Source: Denticeps clupeoides
Lineage: Eukaryota; Chordata; Actinopteri; Clupeiformes; Denticipitidae
NCBI RefSeq assembly: GCF_900700375.1
Contig: NC_041709.1
Location: forward strand, 30,483,515-30,547,514
Reading direction: 5' to 3'
Length of the DNA: 64,000 bases
Shown here: piece after piece, positions 63,818 to 64,000 of the stretch
Numbering within the stretch: position 1 is the stretch's first letter
How the letters are laid out: every line of letters starts with the position of its first letter
Translations under genes and position numbers: made by a program
Notes under the pieces: generated by a model
Told to the model about the DNA's origin: nothing
The model's database searches: none
What the model saw: only the letters and a program-made list of their open reading frames with translations

Positions 63818-64000
63818 TGGTGGGGGGAGACTAAGAGATATTATTAAAGCCAGCAGCCTACAGAAATGACCTTTGACTTCTTGAGGTCACATCCGAGGAC
63901 ATTAGTTCCTGCTGGAAATGGGGTCACCACTGTCCCCTTAACCCAGTTTCAAAAGGCAAATGTCAACAAGAAATTTAGGGTCAGGCTTGGTGGTGAGGAC
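62860..64000. other. Intergenic, with a (CA)n tract at 63,788-63,815
   Basis: No gene seen up to the window end. Confidence 0.5.

Overview
The window is nuclear DNA from a teleost fish. It has GT-AG split genes, tRNA-derived SINEs, L2/Rex1-type LINEs, Tc1-like, hAT and Helentron DNA transposons, and orthologues of vertebrate genes (akt3, pus10, cct4, spmip3). I cannot name the species.

Layout. 1-5.1 kb: a duplicated akt3 exon fragment joined to a decayed Helentron (Rep/PIF1 helicase with a C-terminal endonuclease). 6.0-9.3 kb: a near full-length LINE on the minus strand. 9.3-19.6 kb: a rearranged, repeat-rich zone with SINEs, a BEL/Pao fossil, an inverted cct4 fragment, a small unrecognised five-exon gene, an inverted pus10 fragment, part of a hAT element and a duplicated segment carrying a Tc1 end. 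19.6-25.2 kb: cct4 on the minus strand, broken by a stop codon and by loss of its central exons where a LINE now sits. 25.7-31.6 kb: intact pus10, head to head with cct4. 33.8-42.6 kb: complete akt3 on the minus strand (12 coding exons after the first, 13 in all, 479 aa, plus a CpG-island promoter), tail to tail with pus10. 44.5-45.5 kb: spmip3 (C1orf100 orthologue), which neighbours AKT3 in human 1q44. 47.0-59.9 kb: a tandem array of four intact secreted lysozyme-C/alpha-lactalbumin-like genes. 60.5-61.3 kb: a SMIM28-like membrane protein gene on the minus strand. The remainder is repeats and apparently empty intergenic DNA.

The most interesting system is the four-gene array. Each gene has the exact exon phases and eight cysteines of a c-type lysozyme, but both catalytic acids are replaced. 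Exon 2 carries an extra, hypervariable, disordered insert of about 77 to 395 residues, studded with furin-type R-x-K/R-R sites (eight in the first gene). By the standard disulphide pattern, cutting at these sites would leave a two-chain, disulphide-held lysozyme fold and release linker peptides, much like proinsulin. The genes share TATA promoters and a conserved upstream block, and ghosts of dead paralogues lie between them. Their function is not shown by the sequence.
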